This document shows positions 43,631 to 53,371 of a stretch of 63,267 nt of DNA, piece after piece (within the stretch, counting starts at the first letter, position 1; each line of letters opens with the position of its first letter). The notes beneath the pieces are model-generated. The model saw nothing but the letters and a program-made list of their open reading frames with translations. It had not been told where the DNA came from and searched no databases. The stretch is taken from NCBI GenBank assembly GCA_951800685.1, contig CATOJY010000017.1, positions 1-63,267 on the forward strand, written 5' to 3'. Source of the stretch: an uncultured Lachnospiraceae bacterium. GTDB taxonomy: Bacteria > Bacillota > Clostridia > Lachnospirales > Lachnospiraceae. The position numbers and the translations under genes are program-made.

Positions 43631-44122
43631 TTATACTTTCCTCTCATACTTTACGAATTCATACGCAATGTCGAAGTAGGTCTGTTCCTCACTGTCTGCC
43701 GTGATCTCCCAAGCCTCGTCCTGGTCCAGATCCGGGAAATAGGCATCCGCCTCATATGCATGGTCAATCTTCGTCACATGGGCCACATCACAGTAAGGCA
43801 GCATCATCCGATACACGCTCTCACCGCCGATGATGTACACCTCTTCGCTCCGATACTGTTCTAACTCCTTGAACAGTTCTTCCTTGCTGTGCACTACTAC
43901 TGCATCTTTTACCTGGTATTCCGGGTTCGTTGAAAGGATGATATTCGTCCGGTTCTTCAAGGGCATCCCCTGCGGAAAAGTCTCCAATGTCTTCCTGCCA
44001 AGCACCACCACTTTCCCCGTGGTCTCCTGCCTGAAAAACTTATGGTCTGCCGGAATGCTGACTAACAGCTTATTCTTACAGCCAATCGCCCAATTACTAT
44101 CCACTGCCACAATTAAATTCAT
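43631..44122 (-). CDS. folA: Dihydrofolate reductase
   Basis: 163 residues. It reduces dihydrofolate to tetrahydrofolate with NADPH. Family patterns: LIVAVDSNWAIGCKNKLLVSIPAD (substrate side, Asp in PAD), VVLGRKTLETFP and VYIIGGESVY. GAGG 7 nt before the ATG at 44122 decides the start. It lies 119 nt after thyA on the same strand, a common pairing because ThyA turns over the folate that this enzyme regenerates. Confidence 0.95.
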   Translation of the reverse strand: MNLIVAVDSNWAIGCKNKLLVSIPADHKFFRQETTGKVVVLGRKTLETFPQGMPLKNRTNIILSTNPEYQVKDAVVVHSKEELFKELEQYRSEEVYIIGGESVYRMMLPYCDVAHVTKIDHAYEADAYFPDLDQDEAWEITADSEEQTYFDIAYEFVKYERKV

Positions 44123-44241
44123 AGTTTTCCTCATTTCTGCGCTGCCTGCCGCAAATCTCGCGATTGAAAATTTTAAGACCGGATCTGTCCCTCCTCACTG
44201 CCTGCTGTCTCCGCCTTAGACATGACATAAAGCAGCCTCTG

Positions 44242-45090
44242 TCAGATCGCCACCGGGATATTCTCTACCTGCGGTCCTGTCATGTAATTCTCCACGCTCA
44301 CATCATCTCTCGTAAACTCATAGAAATCCCGGATCTCCGGATTCAGATGGAACACCGGCGCATCATAGACTGGACGCTCGATCAGTTCCTGGATAATTGG
44401 AATATGCCTGTCATAAATATGCGCGTCTGCAATCACGTGAACCAATTCTCCCGCCTCCATATCACACACTTGCGCCAGCATATGTACCAGAACCGCATAC
44501 TGCACCACGTTCCAGTTGTTGGCCGTCAGTACATCCTGGGATCTCTGGTTCAACACCGCATTCAATGTCAGTCTGTCATGCCCCTTTTTCTGCGTCACAT
44601 TAAAGGTCATACTATAAGCACAAGGATAAAGGTTCATCTCGTGAAGGTCCTGATGCACATAGAGATTCGTCATGATTCGGCGGCTAAAGGGATTATGCTT
44701 CAGATCATAGATCACCCGGTCGACCTGATCCATACTCCCTTCCTTGTACTGATGCTTCACTCCCATCTGATAGCCATAAGCCTTGCCGATGGAACCGTCC
44801 TCATCCGCCCACTCATCCCAGATATGGCTGTGCAGATCATGAATATTGTTAGATTTTCGCTGCCAGATCCATAACATCTCATCCGTGGCGCTTTTAAGTG
44901 CCGTTCTGCGCAGTGTCATGATCGGAAATTCCTTCGAAAGATCATACCGGTTCACCACTCCGAACTTTTTCACGGTATAGGCCGAAGTTCCGTCCGCCCA
45001 GTGCGGTCTGACCTTCTCCCCCTCCGTACTCGTCCCATTCTCCAGAATATCCTTACACATCTTGATAAAAATATGATCTGCTGTACTCAT
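44242..45090 (-). CDS. thyA: Thymidylate synthase
   Basis: 282 residues. It methylates dUMP to dTMP using methylenetetrahydrofolate. The catalytic Cys is in LYPCAYSMTF. NQRSQDVLTANNWNV and HIYDRHIP are the dUMP-binding segments, and the chain ends with PVAI. The sequence is of the divergent ThyA type with QRSQD in place of QRSAD. The following gene is folA. Confidence 0.95.
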   Translation of the reverse strand: MSTADHIFIKMCKDILENGTSTEGEKVRPHWADGTSAYTVKKFGVVNRYDLSKEFPIMTLRRTALKSATDEMLWIWQRKSNNIHDLHSHIWDEWADEDGSIGKAYGYQMGVKHQYKEGSMDQVDRVIYDLKHNPFSRRIMTNLYVHQDLHEMNLYPCAYSMTFNVTQKKGHDRLTLNAVLNQRSQDVLTANNWNVVQYAVLVHMLAQVCDMEAGELVHVIADAHIYDRHIPIIQELIERPVYDAPVFHLNPEIRDFYEFTRDDVSVENYMTGPQVENIPVAI

Positions 45091-45169
45091 TTTTTATGTT
45101 TTCCCCGACTTTCATCTAATATTATGTAAATCAATCCCGGCATTCCCCTTTTCACCTATCTTGCTTTTC

Positions 45170-46768
45170 TTAATTCCGATCCCACTTATCGCAGAGGCAA
45201 TTGATCTGATCCGCAAACTTCGCCAGATCCTTATTCGTACCGCCTTCATTTTTATGTATGATCGCCAGCAGTCTCTGTCCACTCGCCAACAGTCTCGCAA
45301 ATACATCAGAGATACCATGCAGTTTCTTCTTCACAGCCTTAGGCCCAGCCTCGTAGATAAACTCACCGCTCACCAGATCAAACCGTGTCCCGCTATAAGG
45401 TGCGTAAGCCTGCAGCCCATGCTCCACCTTCAGGCATTCTGTAAACAGCTTACACACACTGTCTTCCCCATGCACCACAAACACCTTCTCCGGCTTGCGC
45501 TTAAATCCCTCGATCCAGCGAAGCAGCCCGTTCTTATCCGCATGGCCGCTCATACCCACTAGTTTCACAATCTGAGCCCGGATCTCAATATGCTCACCGA
45601 ACAGCTTGACTTCCTTAGCCCCTTCCACAATATGCCTGCCCAGCGTTCCTATAGCCTGGTAACCAACGAACAGAATCGTACACTCCGGCCGCCATAAGTT
45701 ATGTTTCAGATGGTGCCTGATTCGTCCAGCCTCACACATGCCGGAAGCCGAGATAATAACTTTGGGTGCCATATCAAAGTTAATCGCCTTAGACTCGTCG
45801 CTGGTGATCGCCAGCCGCAGCCCCGAAAACGCGATTGGATTGATTCCCTGTCTGATCAGTTCCATCGCGTTTTCATCAAAACACGCATACTCGTTCTTCT
45901 GGAAAATACCTGTCGCCTGCACTGCCAGCGGACTATCCACATAGACCTGGAAATCTTCATGACCCTTAACCATCCTGTCCGCCTTCACCTGCCGCAGGAA
46001 ATACAGCATCTCCTGTGTCCTGCCTACTGCAAAAGACGGAATCACTACGTTACCACCCTGATCAAAAGTCCTCTGTAAGATCCTGGCCAGTTCACCGATA
46101 TAATCTGGGTGCTCTGCACCGTGCAGCCTGTCACCATAAGTAGATTCCATCACCACATAGTCAGCATCCTCCGTAAATTGAGGATCCTTGATCAGCGGCT
46201 GATTGCTGTTCCCGATATCTCCCGAAAAGACTAACTTCCTCGTCGTCCCGCCCTCTGTCGCCCATACCTCAATGCTGGAAGAGCCAAGCAGATGACCAAT
46301 ATCCGTAAACCGCACTCTCACACCTTCACAGACATCGACCTCGCTGCCATATTCACAGGGAACAAGCCTTCTGACTGCTCCGTCTGCATCTTCCATCGTA
46401 TACAGCGGCTCGATGATCGTACCTGCACTTCTCTGGGCCTTGCGGTTCTTCCATTCTGCTTCCTGCATCTGGATATGCGCACAGTCCCGCAGCATAATAC
46501 TGCACAGATCGCAGGTGGCCTCCGTAGCGTAGATGCTCCCCCGGAATCCTCTCGCATACAAAAGAGGCAGCAAGCCCGAATGATCAATATGTGCATGTGT
46601 CAAAAACACATAGTCAATCACCGCCGGATCTACCGGCAGCTCACAATTCTCGAAGACATTGATGCCCTGTTCCATACCATAGTCAACTAAAATATTCTTC
46701 TCCCCGACACGCAGATAATGACAACTCCCTGTCACCTCATGATCGGCCCCAATAAACATAAGTTCCAT
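45170..46768 (-). CDS. Beta-CASP metallo-beta-lactamase, RNA-processing type
   Basis: 532 residues. The metallo-beta-lactamase core has THAHIDHSG; a beta-CASP domain is inserted (SFAVGRTQEMLYFL), followed by the RMMBL tail with GMSGHADKNGLLRWI. It resembles YSH1/CPSF73-like nucleases and bacterial relatives that cleave RNA. The start at 46768 follows AAGGAGGG; the two earlier codons begin at an unlikely TTG. The last about 90 residues, past the RMMBL part, are helical and basic and may bind nucleic acid. Confidence 0.88.
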   Translation of the reverse strand: MELMFIGADHEVTGSCHYLRVGEKNILVDYGMEQGINVFENCELPVDPAVIDYVFLTHAHIDHSGLLPLLYARGFRGSIYATEATCDLCSIMLRDCAHIQMQEAEWKNRKAQRSAGTIIEPLYTMEDADGAVRRLVPCEYGSEVDVCEGVRVRFTDIGHLLGSSSIEVWATEGGTTRKLVFSGDIGNSNQPLIKDPQFTEDADYVVMESTYGDRLHGAEHPDYIGELARILQRTFDQGGNVVIPSFAVGRTQEMLYFLRQVKADRMVKGHEDFQVYVDSPLAVQATGIFQKNEYACFDENAMELIRQGINPIAFSGLRLAITSDESKAINFDMAPKVIISASGMCEAGRIRHHLKHNLWRPECTILFVGYQAIGTLGRHIVEGAKEVKLFGEHIEIRAQIVKLVGMSGHADKNGLLRWIEGFKRKPEKVFVVHGEDSVCKLFTECLKVEHGLQAYAPYSGTRFDLVSGEFIYEAGPKAVKKKLHGISDVFARLLASGQRLLAIIHKNEGGTNKDLAKFADQINCLCDKWDRN

Positions 46769-46930
46769 AAGCAACCCTCCTTGTTTTATTTTATCATTTT
46801 TTCAGATGACCGTAAACATGATTCTCCGAATTCTCCATTTTTCACACGGCTGCCCAGCCCTTTTCGTACTGTAACATTTTCCACTCTCTCAGATAAAATA
46901 ATAGTAACTGATATCGAGGTGCTCTCTGCC

Positions 46931-47566
46931 ATGTTCACCATACTTCCCGCCCTGCTTCTCTTTCTGACTGCCGTGTCTGTTGATTCCCTGACAGCTGGCC
47001 TCACCTACGGTACGCAACGGGTGAAAATCAGCCTTTTCGCCTGCCTGATTCTTATTTTCGTTCCAGCATTCTTTATTACCGCCGCTAACCGTATCGGTTC
47101 CTGGATCTGTTTACTGCTGCCAAAAACAGCGCTTCCTTTCTTGTCTTTCACGCTGCTTTCACTGTTGGGCATCAGCAAGCTCACAGAAAGCCTTCTCCGG
47201 TTCTTAGCACACAAATACCCCAGTCTCACAAGAAACTGGGGCGTAACAATCAAACAGATCAATATCATCTTTACCGTCTATCTTTCCCCTGAAGACGCCA
47301 ACAAAGAAGATCTCCAGGTCCTGAGTGCCAGGGAAGCGCTGCTGTTATCACTTGCACTGTCCTTAGACAGCGTTCTGGCCGGCATGGCCTTTACCACCAG
47401 TGCTCTTCCTATACTGCTTCTCTTTCTGCTATCATCTGTCTTTAATCTGATTCTCTTCGGTACAGGTTACGGTTTTGGACGCCTAGCCGTCTCTGTCCTC
47501 CATGTCGATCTCTCCTGGCTCAGCGGCCTGTTCCTCCTCCTCTTAGCGCTGCAGGCTCTGTTGTGA
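46931..47566 (+). CDS. ytaF: YtaF/MntP-like sporulation membrane protein
   Basis: 211 residues with six membrane spans in two halves, each starting with a conserved Asp motif (VDSLTAGLTYG near residue 16 and LDSVLAGMAF near 147). This is the pattern of YtaF, related to the manganese exporter MntP. YtaF is listed as a sporulation membrane protein in spore formers; its substrate is unknown to me. The ATG at 46931 has GAGGTG upstream. The longer open frame to 46718 overlaps the divergent nuclease gene and lacks coding character. The 3' end overlaps the convergent P-type ATPase gene by 47 nt. Confidence 0.82.
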   Translation: MFTILPALLLFLTAVSVDSLTAGLTYGTQRVKISLFACLILIFVPAFFITAANRIGSWICLLLPKTALPFLSFTLLSLLGISKLTESLLRFLAHKYPSLTRNWGVTIKQINIIFTVYLSPEDANKEDLQVLSAREALLLSLALSLDSVLAGMAFTTSALPILLLFLLSSVFNLILFGTGYGFGRLAVSVLHVDLSWLSGLFLLLLALQALL

Positions 47567-50291
47567 CTACCCCTGCTGCCACGGGCTGTTTTGCCTTCTC
47601 CGGTTCTTTGCAGTGATTCCCATAGCCAATCGCCAAAAGAAGTTCATGCACGATCAGCGGTGTAGCAGACAACGCAATCAGCTGTCCCCATTCCGTCATT
47701 CCCAGACGCACTGTACCAAACAGTCCAATTAACGGCGTAATCTGTGTCACAGCCGCCTGCAGCAAAATACCAATCACAAAAGCGCCTATCATATAAGGAT
47801 TACTCTTATGATTCATCCTAAATACAGAGCGGTTCACATCCCGCATCCCAATGGCATGGAACAGCTGACTGATCCCCAACACCACAAAAGCATGCGTCTG
47901 CGCTTTCGCCAGCACGGCTGATATCTTAAGGCCTTCTAAGACATTGTGCAGGTTGACCGGAAGTCCTTCCTCCACAATACGGTCATAGGGTACTTTCAGA
48001 AAAGCAGCCAGACTGATACCGCCAATCACAAGTCCATAACAGATCACACAAAGCAGTCCGCCTCTGGCAAAAAGAGAGTCTTCCTTTTTACGGGGCTTTT
48101 CCTGCATCAAGCTTTCGCTCTCATTGTCGTCCACCCCAAGAGCCAGCGCCGGCAGAGAATCTGTAATCAGATTGATCCATAGGATGAAGCTTGCCTTTAA
48201 TGGACTCGGCATACCTGCCACAATCGTGATGAGCATTGTCATGATCTCACCCAGATTCGAAGACAATAGAAACAGCACCGACTTCCGGATATTTTCGTAA
48301 ATGCCTCTTCCTTCCCTGATTGCCAGATGGATCGTCGCAAAGTTGTCATCCATCAGTACGAAATCCGCCGCACCACGCGCCACATCCGTTCCATTCATTC
48401 CCATTGCGATTCCGATGTCTGCTGCCTGCAGCGATGGAGCATCATTGACGCCGTCCCCCGTCATTGCTACGGTCTTGCCAAGGGTCCGGTACCCCTCGAC
48501 AATCCGTACCTTGTGCTCCGGCGTCACTCTGGCAAACACCCTGATCTCCTGCAGGCGCTGTAGAAAACTGTGCTCTTTTAACCGGTCCAGCTCTCTGCCA
48601 GTGATACACTGTTTTGGACTATCTGCGATCCCCAGCTCTTTCGCAATGGACAAGGCTGTATCCGGATGATCTCCCGTAATCATAACTGTTGACACTCCTG
48701 CTCTCTCAAAATCCGCCACAGCCTGCACCGCTTCTTGTCTGACCGGATCCTGCATACTGAGAAGTCCAAGAAAAATCATGTTCCTCTCTGACATGCCGCC
48801 ATCCTCTCTCATCGCTAAGGCCAATACACGCCTGCCTTCTGCCATCAGACTACTCTGGACTCCTGAGACCGCGTTTCGCTCTGTCTGTGTCATATCGCAT
48901 ATTTTTCCCTTTTTCCAGATCCGGTCACATCCCTCTAGGATCCGCTCCGCCGCACCCTTCGAATACGAAATGACGTCCTGTCCCTCCCGATGCTGGGTCG
49001 TCATCATCTTACGCTCAGAATCAAATCCCTGTTCCGCTACCCTGGGATAACAACCCCGTAAGCGCTCGATATCCATACCACAGTCCTGGGCCATATGCAG
49101 AAGAGCCAGTTCCGTCGGATCTCCAATCTTTCCCTCCTCATTCAGAATGCCGTCATTACACAAAACACTTCCCAACAGGAAATGTTTCCGCACATCGTCC
49201 TGTGGCTCCTGCTCCCCTGCCGTATCGAAGAGCTCTGCGAATCGCTCCCGGCCTGTCAGTTTTCCTTCCAGATAGCACTCTGTTACTGTCATTTTATTCT
49301 GGGTCAGGGTTCCAGTCTTGTCCGAACAGACTACTTCTACTGCCCCCAGCGTCTCCACAGAAGACAATTTCCGCACGATCGTTTTCGCGCGCACCATCCG
49401 AGATACACTTAGCGCCAGTACAATCGTCACGATTGCCGGCAGTCCCTCTGGTACCGCTGCCACCGCAAGCGACACAGAAGTTAAGAGCATCTCCCCAACG
49501 TTCCGCTTCTGCAGAACAGCCACCACAAACAAGAAGACACAGATCCCGACAGCCAGCGCACTGAGTACCTTGCCCAATTCTCCCAGCTTAACTTGAAGCG
49601 GCGTCAGCTTCTCCTTGTTCTCGTGCAGCATCCCGGCAATATGACCGATCTTCGTCTCCATCCCCGTAGCCACTACCACGCCGCGTCCGCGTCCCTTTGT
49701 CACATAAGTAGACATATAGGCCATATTCATACAGCTGTTGTCTCCGGGTAGTTCCACGATATAATCCGCATCTTTTTCCACCGGTACAGACTCTCCTGTT
49801 AGGGTAGACTCTTCTATACAAACCCCGTTTGTTTCTAGCAGTCTCAAGTCTGCTGGTACCATATTTCCCGCTTCCAGCAATACGATATCGCCTTGCACCA
49901 GATCCTGTGCGTCAATCTTGAAACGTTCCCCCTCCCGTACAACGACTGCCTGCGGGGATGAGATCTTCTTAAGCGCCTCTACAGCCTTACCCGCTTTCCC
50001 TTCCTGAATGATCCCTACCGCCGCGTTCAAGACCACCACAGTGACAATAATGACTGCATCTCCCAGCTCATGCAGCATGAGTGAGATCGCCATCGCAACC
50101 ACAAGAATCAGAATCAAAGGATCATTCAGCTGCTCTGCAATCATCTGTCCCAGACTTTTCTGCTCTTTGCTTTCCAGCCTGTTAGCTCCATACTTTGCCT
50201 TGCGCTCCATCGCTTCTTTACGCTTAAGACCTTTATCCTTGTCCGTCTCAAGTATACGGACCGTTTCTGCCGCCGTCTTCACCTCATACAT
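47520..50291 (-). CDS. P-type ATPase, calcium-transporting (PMR1/SERCA-like)
   Basis: 923 residues of type P2A. TGES actuator loop, DKTGT phosphorylation site, TGDGVNDAP hinge, ten predicted membrane spans. Calcium-site residues are visible as VPEGLPAIV in M4 and NLITDSLPALALGVD in M6. It should export Ca2+ (or Mn2+) from the cytoplasm. GGGAGG precedes the ATG at 50291; seven upstream codons of the open frame are not needed. The last 15 codons and the stop lie opposite the end of ytaF. Confidence 0.93.
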   Translation of the reverse strand: MYEVKTAAETVRILETDKDKGLKRKEAMERKAKYGANRLESKEQKSLGQMIAEQLNDPLILILVVAMAISLMLHELGDAVIIVTVVVLNAAVGIIQEGKAGKAVEALKKISSPQAVVVREGERFKIDAQDLVQGDIVLLEAGNMVPADLRLLETNGVCIEESTLTGESVPVEKDADYIVELPGDNSCMNMAYMSTYVTKGRGRGVVVATGMETKIGHIAGMLHENKEKLTPLQVKLGELGKVLSALAVGICVFLFVVAVLQKRNVGEMLLTSVSLAVAAVPEGLPAIVTIVLALSVSRMVRAKTIVRKLSSVETLGAVEVVCSDKTGTLTQNKMTVTECYLEGKLTGRERFAELFDTAGEQEPQDDVRKHFLLGSVLCNDGILNEEGKIGDPTELALLHMAQDCGMDIERLRGCYPRVAEQGFDSERKMMTTQHREGQDVISYSKGAAERILEGCDRIWKKGKICDMTQTERNAVSGVQSSLMAEGRRVLALAMREDGGMSERNMIFLGLLSMQDPVRQEAVQAVADFERAGVSTVMITGDHPDTALSIAKELGIADSPKQCITGRELDRLKEHSFLQRLQEIRVFARVTPEHKVRIVEGYRTLGKTVAMTGDGVNDAPSLQAADIGIAMGMNGTDVARGAADFVLMDDNFATIHLAIREGRGIYENIRKSVLFLLSSNLGEIMTMLITIVAGMPSPLKASFILWINLITDSLPALALGVDDNESESLMQEKPRKKEDSLFARGGLLCVICYGLVIGGISLAAFLKVPYDRIVEEGLPVNLHNVLEGLKISAVLAKAQTHAFVVLGISQLFHAIGMRDVNRSVFRMNHKSNPYMIGAFVIGILLQAAVTQITPLIGLFGTVRLGMTEWGQLIALSATPLIVHELLLAIGYGNHCKEPEKAKQPVAAGVVTTEPAALRGGGTGR

Positions 50292-50433
50292 GCATCTTCC
50301 TCCCGCGCCCATTTTATACCAGAATACTTGTCTGTCTTTGTAAGGTATATGCGGAAGGACCTTCGTATATTCCTATTCCAACATTCAGTTCTCTTTCTCT
50401 TCCCCCTCTAATGGCCAGCCACGCCTCTTTTCC

Positions 50434-50937
50434 TCAAAAGCTCCGCAGCTTATCACTGCCATCATCTATGGTATTCTCTATTGATCTCACTTCCACATAA
50501 TAACCAACGCCAGGGTTCACTTCCACATAAACCCGATCCCCCGTTTTATGACCGAGAAGCGCTTTGCCTAACGGTGATTCCGTACTGATCAACCCTTCCA
50601 ATGAATTGCCGCGGACCGTTGTAACCAGTTTGTATTTTTCCACCAGATCGTCTTCTTCGAAATAAACTTCCACCGTATTGTTCATACCGACCTCATCCTC
50701 TGCAGACTCGTCAGAGACAATCTCAGCCGTCCTGATCATCCGTTCCAGATAGCGGATCCTGCTCTCATTCTGGTTTTTCACCTTTTTAGCAGCATGATAC
50801 TCAAAATTCTCGCTCAGATCACCATGTGCTCTCGCCGTCTTGACATCCTCCAGCGCCTCCTTGCGCACTACCATCTTACGGTATTCGATCTCCTCCTCCA
50901 TCTTCTTAATATCCTGCTTTGTCAATTTGTTGTGCAT
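50434..50937 (-). CDS. greA: Transcription elongation factor GreA
   Basis: 167 residues. The N-terminal coiled coil carries ARAHGDLSENFEYHAAK, the GreA/GreB tip signature with the acidic Asp-Glu pair. The C-terminal FKBP-like domain includes TESPLGKALLGHKTGD. It stimulates cleavage of backtracked RNA by RNA polymerase. It is divergent from the accessory region starting about 51.1 kb and is probably the last core gene before that region. Confidence 0.95.
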   Translation of the reverse strand: MHNKLTKQDIKKMEEEIEYRKMVVRKEALEDVKTARAHGDLSENFEYHAAKKVKNQNESRIRYLERMIRTAEIVSDESAEDEVGMNNTVEVYFEEDDLVEKYKLVTTVRGNSLEGLISTESPLGKALLGHKTGDRVYVEVNPGVGYYVEVRSIENTIDDGSDKLRSF

Positions 50938-51173
50938 GCCCCACCGCTCCCTTCTACTCTTTCTCGTAACAGGATTCTCTAACTAACTCCTGTATCTGTC
51001 TCCCCTGCCATCTCTTGCCCGGCAAAATCTGTATTTGATTATAATGCAGCTATTTTCCGCACGCAACAGCAAAATATCCCCGGAAAATTTCTCTCCTCGT
51101 ATCATGCTGCCCAGATTAGTCAGACTAATGTTCCCCCCTATTCCCACTCCTGCAGGAACCATAATTTCCTACC

Positions 51174-51202
51174 TTGTATTCTTCAAACAGATGAAATATA
51201 AT
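51174..51202 (+). promoter_or_regulatory. SigmaA promoter of the two-component/ABC operon
   Basis: TTGTAT (51174-51179), a 17-nt spacer and a perfect TATAAT (51197-51202), 71 nt before the response regulator start. The rest of the gap back to greA (50938-51173) shows nothing I can identify. Confidence 0.7.
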
Positions 51203-51273
51203 AAAATTGTTGTCGGAGGCATGAATATGGACTAACAGACGCTATAAGAAAAAGTGAAAGGAGACAGCTTTGC

Positions 51274-51942
51274 ATGGCAAATATTTTGATTGTGGAAGAT
51301 GAAAAAAATATGCAGAACATTATTGCCGAGTATATGCAGCGTGGCAGCCATACCTGTTTTACGGCGGATGACGGTGTGGACGCTTTAATGCTCTTGAAAA
51401 ATAACCCAATGGATTTAATGATACTGGATATTATGATGCCGCATCTTGACGGCTTTTCTGTTTGTAAAATTGCAAGGGAAATGAGCAATCTCCCTATTAT
51501 TATGCTGACTGCCAAGGGAAATGAAGACGACAAACTGAAAGGCTACGATTTCGGCGCTGACGACTATATGACAAAACCCTTCAGTCCAAAGATACTTTTA
51601 GCCAAAGCAAATGCTTTGCTACGGCGTTCTTCTTCACTTCCAACCGATACCATGAACGCGGGAAAAATCTCTCTTACGCCAGCCTCCCATAAGGTTTTTG
51701 TGGATGGGCAGGAAATCGTTCTGACCCATAAGGAATATGAACTGCTTTACTGCTTCATGGTAAACCCAGGACAGGTCTTTAGCCGTGAGCAGTTATTAAA
51801 TCGGATATGGGGATATGACTTTGAAGGAATGACCAGAACGGTTGACACACATGTCAAAACCTTGCGCCAAAAATTAGGTGATGAAGGAAAACATATTGTG
51901 ACGCTGGTCCGTTCCGGCTATAAGTTTGAGGTAACGGCATGA
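51274..51942 (+). CDS. OmpR-family response regulator of the ABC efflux module
   Basis: 222 residues. Receiver domain with acceptor Asp in LMILDIMMPH and Lys in TAKGNE, then a winged-helix domain ending TRTVDTHVKTLRQKLG. AAAGGAG supports the ATG. It overlaps the kinase start by 4 nt. It probably controls the small protein and ABC genes that follow. The 22-nt palindrome at 53063-53084 in the gap before them is a candidate binding site (inference). Confidence 0.93.
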   Translation: MANILIVEDEKNMQNIIAEYMQRGSHTCFTADDGVDALMLLKNNPMDLMILDIMMPHLDGFSVCKIAREMSNLPIIMLTAKGNEDDKLKGYDFGADDYMTKPFSPKILLAKANALLRRSSSLPTDTMNAGKISLTPASHKVFVDGQEIVLTHKEYELLYCFMVNPGQVFSREQLLNRIWGYDFEGMTRTVDTHVKTLRQKLGDEGKHIVTLVRSGYKFEVTA

Positions 51943-53015
51943 AGATCAAAGACAGCCTCTCTCTGCGGACAGTCCGCAAAAAAATCATTATGCTTTCCAA
52001 AATAGCAGGAATTGTGTTGATTATCTCTTATGTCCTATCAACAAGGCTGCCCATTGAAGCAGATTTCTCCCTTCTTCTCTGGCTTTGCTTTGTTATATTA
52101 CTGGTTCTTATCATGGATTACTTAATGGGACGTTTTATTTCAAAACCGGTCGGTCAGTTAAGCCAGGCAGCCAGAAAGATGGCACAGCTTGACTTCTCCT
52201 CCCCCTGCAAAATCCATACAAATGACGAATTTGGCGAGTTGTCTCAAAATCTCAACAAAATGGCCCAAAACTTGCAGCATGCTCTTTCGCAGCTGCAAGC
52301 TGCAAATTTACAGCTTGAGAAAGACGTGGAACAGGAAAAACGTCTGCTGGAGGAACGCAAAGAACTGATTGACAATCTCTCTCATGAAATGAAAACACCT
52401 TTGGGAATAATCCGCGCTTATACTGAAGGACTGCAAGACGAGCCGGACGAGCAGAAAAGGCAGAAATATTCCGACGTCATCATCACTGAAGTAGATCGAA
52501 TGAGCGATCTGATTACAGCACTGCTTGATCTTTCTGCACTGGAAAATGGAGCCACAAAACTTCGCGCCGAACTCTTTGACTTCGTTGAGTTTGTGGAAAC
52601 CGTCGCCGGCCGCCTGCTGATTGACGTGCCAGACAGGTACTATGAATTGCAATACGATCTGCCGGAACACCCAATCTATGTGTACACAGATAAAGACCGG
52701 ATGGAACAGGTATTAAACAATCTGCTCGTCAATGCAAAACAAAATGTCCGTCCAGGTGGTATTTTGGCTCTGTCGTTGAAAGAGAATAACAGCTCGCTGG
52801 ATTTTTCAATTTTTAACCAGGGTCCGTCAATCTCACAGGAAAACCTGTCCAAAATCTGGACAAAATTTTACCGTGACAGAAATTCCAGGCACAGCGGTTC
52901 GGGGCTGGGCCTTGCAATTGTCGCACAGATTTTGTCTATGCAGGAGTTACCTTATGGTGTGGCTAACCGTCCTGGAGGTGTTGTTTTTTACTTTTCCGTT
53001 CCCACTGTAAAATAG
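51939..53015 (+). CDS. Intramembrane-sensing type histidine kinase
   Basis: 358 residues. Two membrane spans (about 16-34 and 45-64) are joined by only about 10 external residues, so there is no real extracytoplasmic sensor. Then come HAMP (about 65-118), a coiled linker, HisKA with His in LSHEMKTPLG, and HATPase_c with the G2 box GSGLGLAIV. This architecture is typical of BceS/NsaS-like kinases, which sense antimicrobial peptides through a partner ABC transporter. The neighbouring transporter is not BceAB-like (its permeases lack the large external domain), so the partnership here is inferred. Confidence 0.9.
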   Translation: MKIKDSLSLRTVRKKIIMLSKIAGIVLIISYVLSTRLPIEADFSLLLWLCFVILLVLIMDYLMGRFISKPVGQLSQAARKMAQLDFSSPCKIHTNDEFGELSQNLNKMAQNLQHALSQLQAANLQLEKDVEQEKRLLEERKELIDNLSHEMKTPLGIIRAYTEGLQDEPDEQKRQKYSDVIITEVDRMSDLITALLDLSALENGATKLRAELFDFVEFVETVAGRLLIDVPDRYYELQYDLPEHPIYVYTDKDRMEQVLNNLLVNAKQNVRPGGILALSLKENNSSLDFSIFNQGPSISQENLSKIWTKFYRDRNSRHSGSGLGLAIVAQILSMQELPYGVANRPGGVVFYFSVPTVK

Positions 53016-53062
53016 AAATGTTCCTTGTAAAATGGCTTTGATTTCACACTAACCCCCATACA

Positions 53063-53084
53063 TATCGTAAGCAAGCTTACGATA
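53063..53084. repeat. Perfect 10-bp inverted repeat between kinase and ABC genes
   Basis: TATCGTAAGC, two nucleotides, and its exact complement. There is no T run. The very short loop argues for a protein-binding palindrome more than a terminator; it may be an operator for the upstream response regulator or an RNA cruciform. Confidence 0.6.
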
Positions 53085-53102
53085 CCGCTTAAATAGAAAA
53101 TT

Positions 53103-53121
53103 GAAAAATCTCTGATTTTTC
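53103..53121. other. Small hairpin after the kinase gene
   Basis: GAAAAATC (53103-53110) pairs with GATTTTTC (53114-53121) around three nucleotides. It could be a weak terminator ending the two-component transcript, so the ABC genes may have their own promoter in 53122-53218. Confidence 0.4.
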
Positions 53122-53218
53122 ACCCTAACTTCACAGAGATCTCACACCAATTTCAACCTATTTTTATAAATTTACCTCAACAAGAGGGCACAGCCCTTAG
53201 GACAAGGAGGTAACGCTT

Positions 53219-53371
53219 ATGTTTTTAGGTTTGGAATGGTATTGGTGGAGCATGATTCTTCTACTTCTTTTGATCTCTATCCCATTTAAAATCAGGTTTA
53301 TGAAATGGTGGAGCAAGCGTCAGCAGGAAAAGAAAAAGGAAGTGTATGAGAAATGGGGGAATAGCGAATGA
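53219..53371 (+). CDS. 50-residue single-span membrane microprotein coupled to the ABC ATPase
   Basis: A complete small gene: AAGGAGG 8 nt before ATG, 50 codons, TGA. It starts MFLGLEWYWWSMILLLLL, one hydrophobic, Trp-rich span (about 5-23), followed by a strongly basic tail with WWSKRQQEKKKE. Its stop overlaps the ABC ATPase start by 4 nt (ATGA), so the two are co-translated. I do not know the family. The position and charge pattern suggest a regulatory or assembly subunit of the transporter, or a link to the kinase. Confidence 0.8.
   Translation: MFLGLEWYWWSMILLLLLISIPFKIRFMKWWSKRQQEKKKEVYEKWGNSE

Noticed and set aside
46718..46930. 71-codon N-terminal extension of ytaF
   Set aside because: It runs antisense into the start of the nuclease gene, lacks family similarity, and the ATG at 46931 has its own ribosome site before the first membrane span.
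51035..51235. 66-codon plus-strand frame before the response regulator
   Set aside because: It spans the strong promoter of the two-component operon and has no ribosome site or family.
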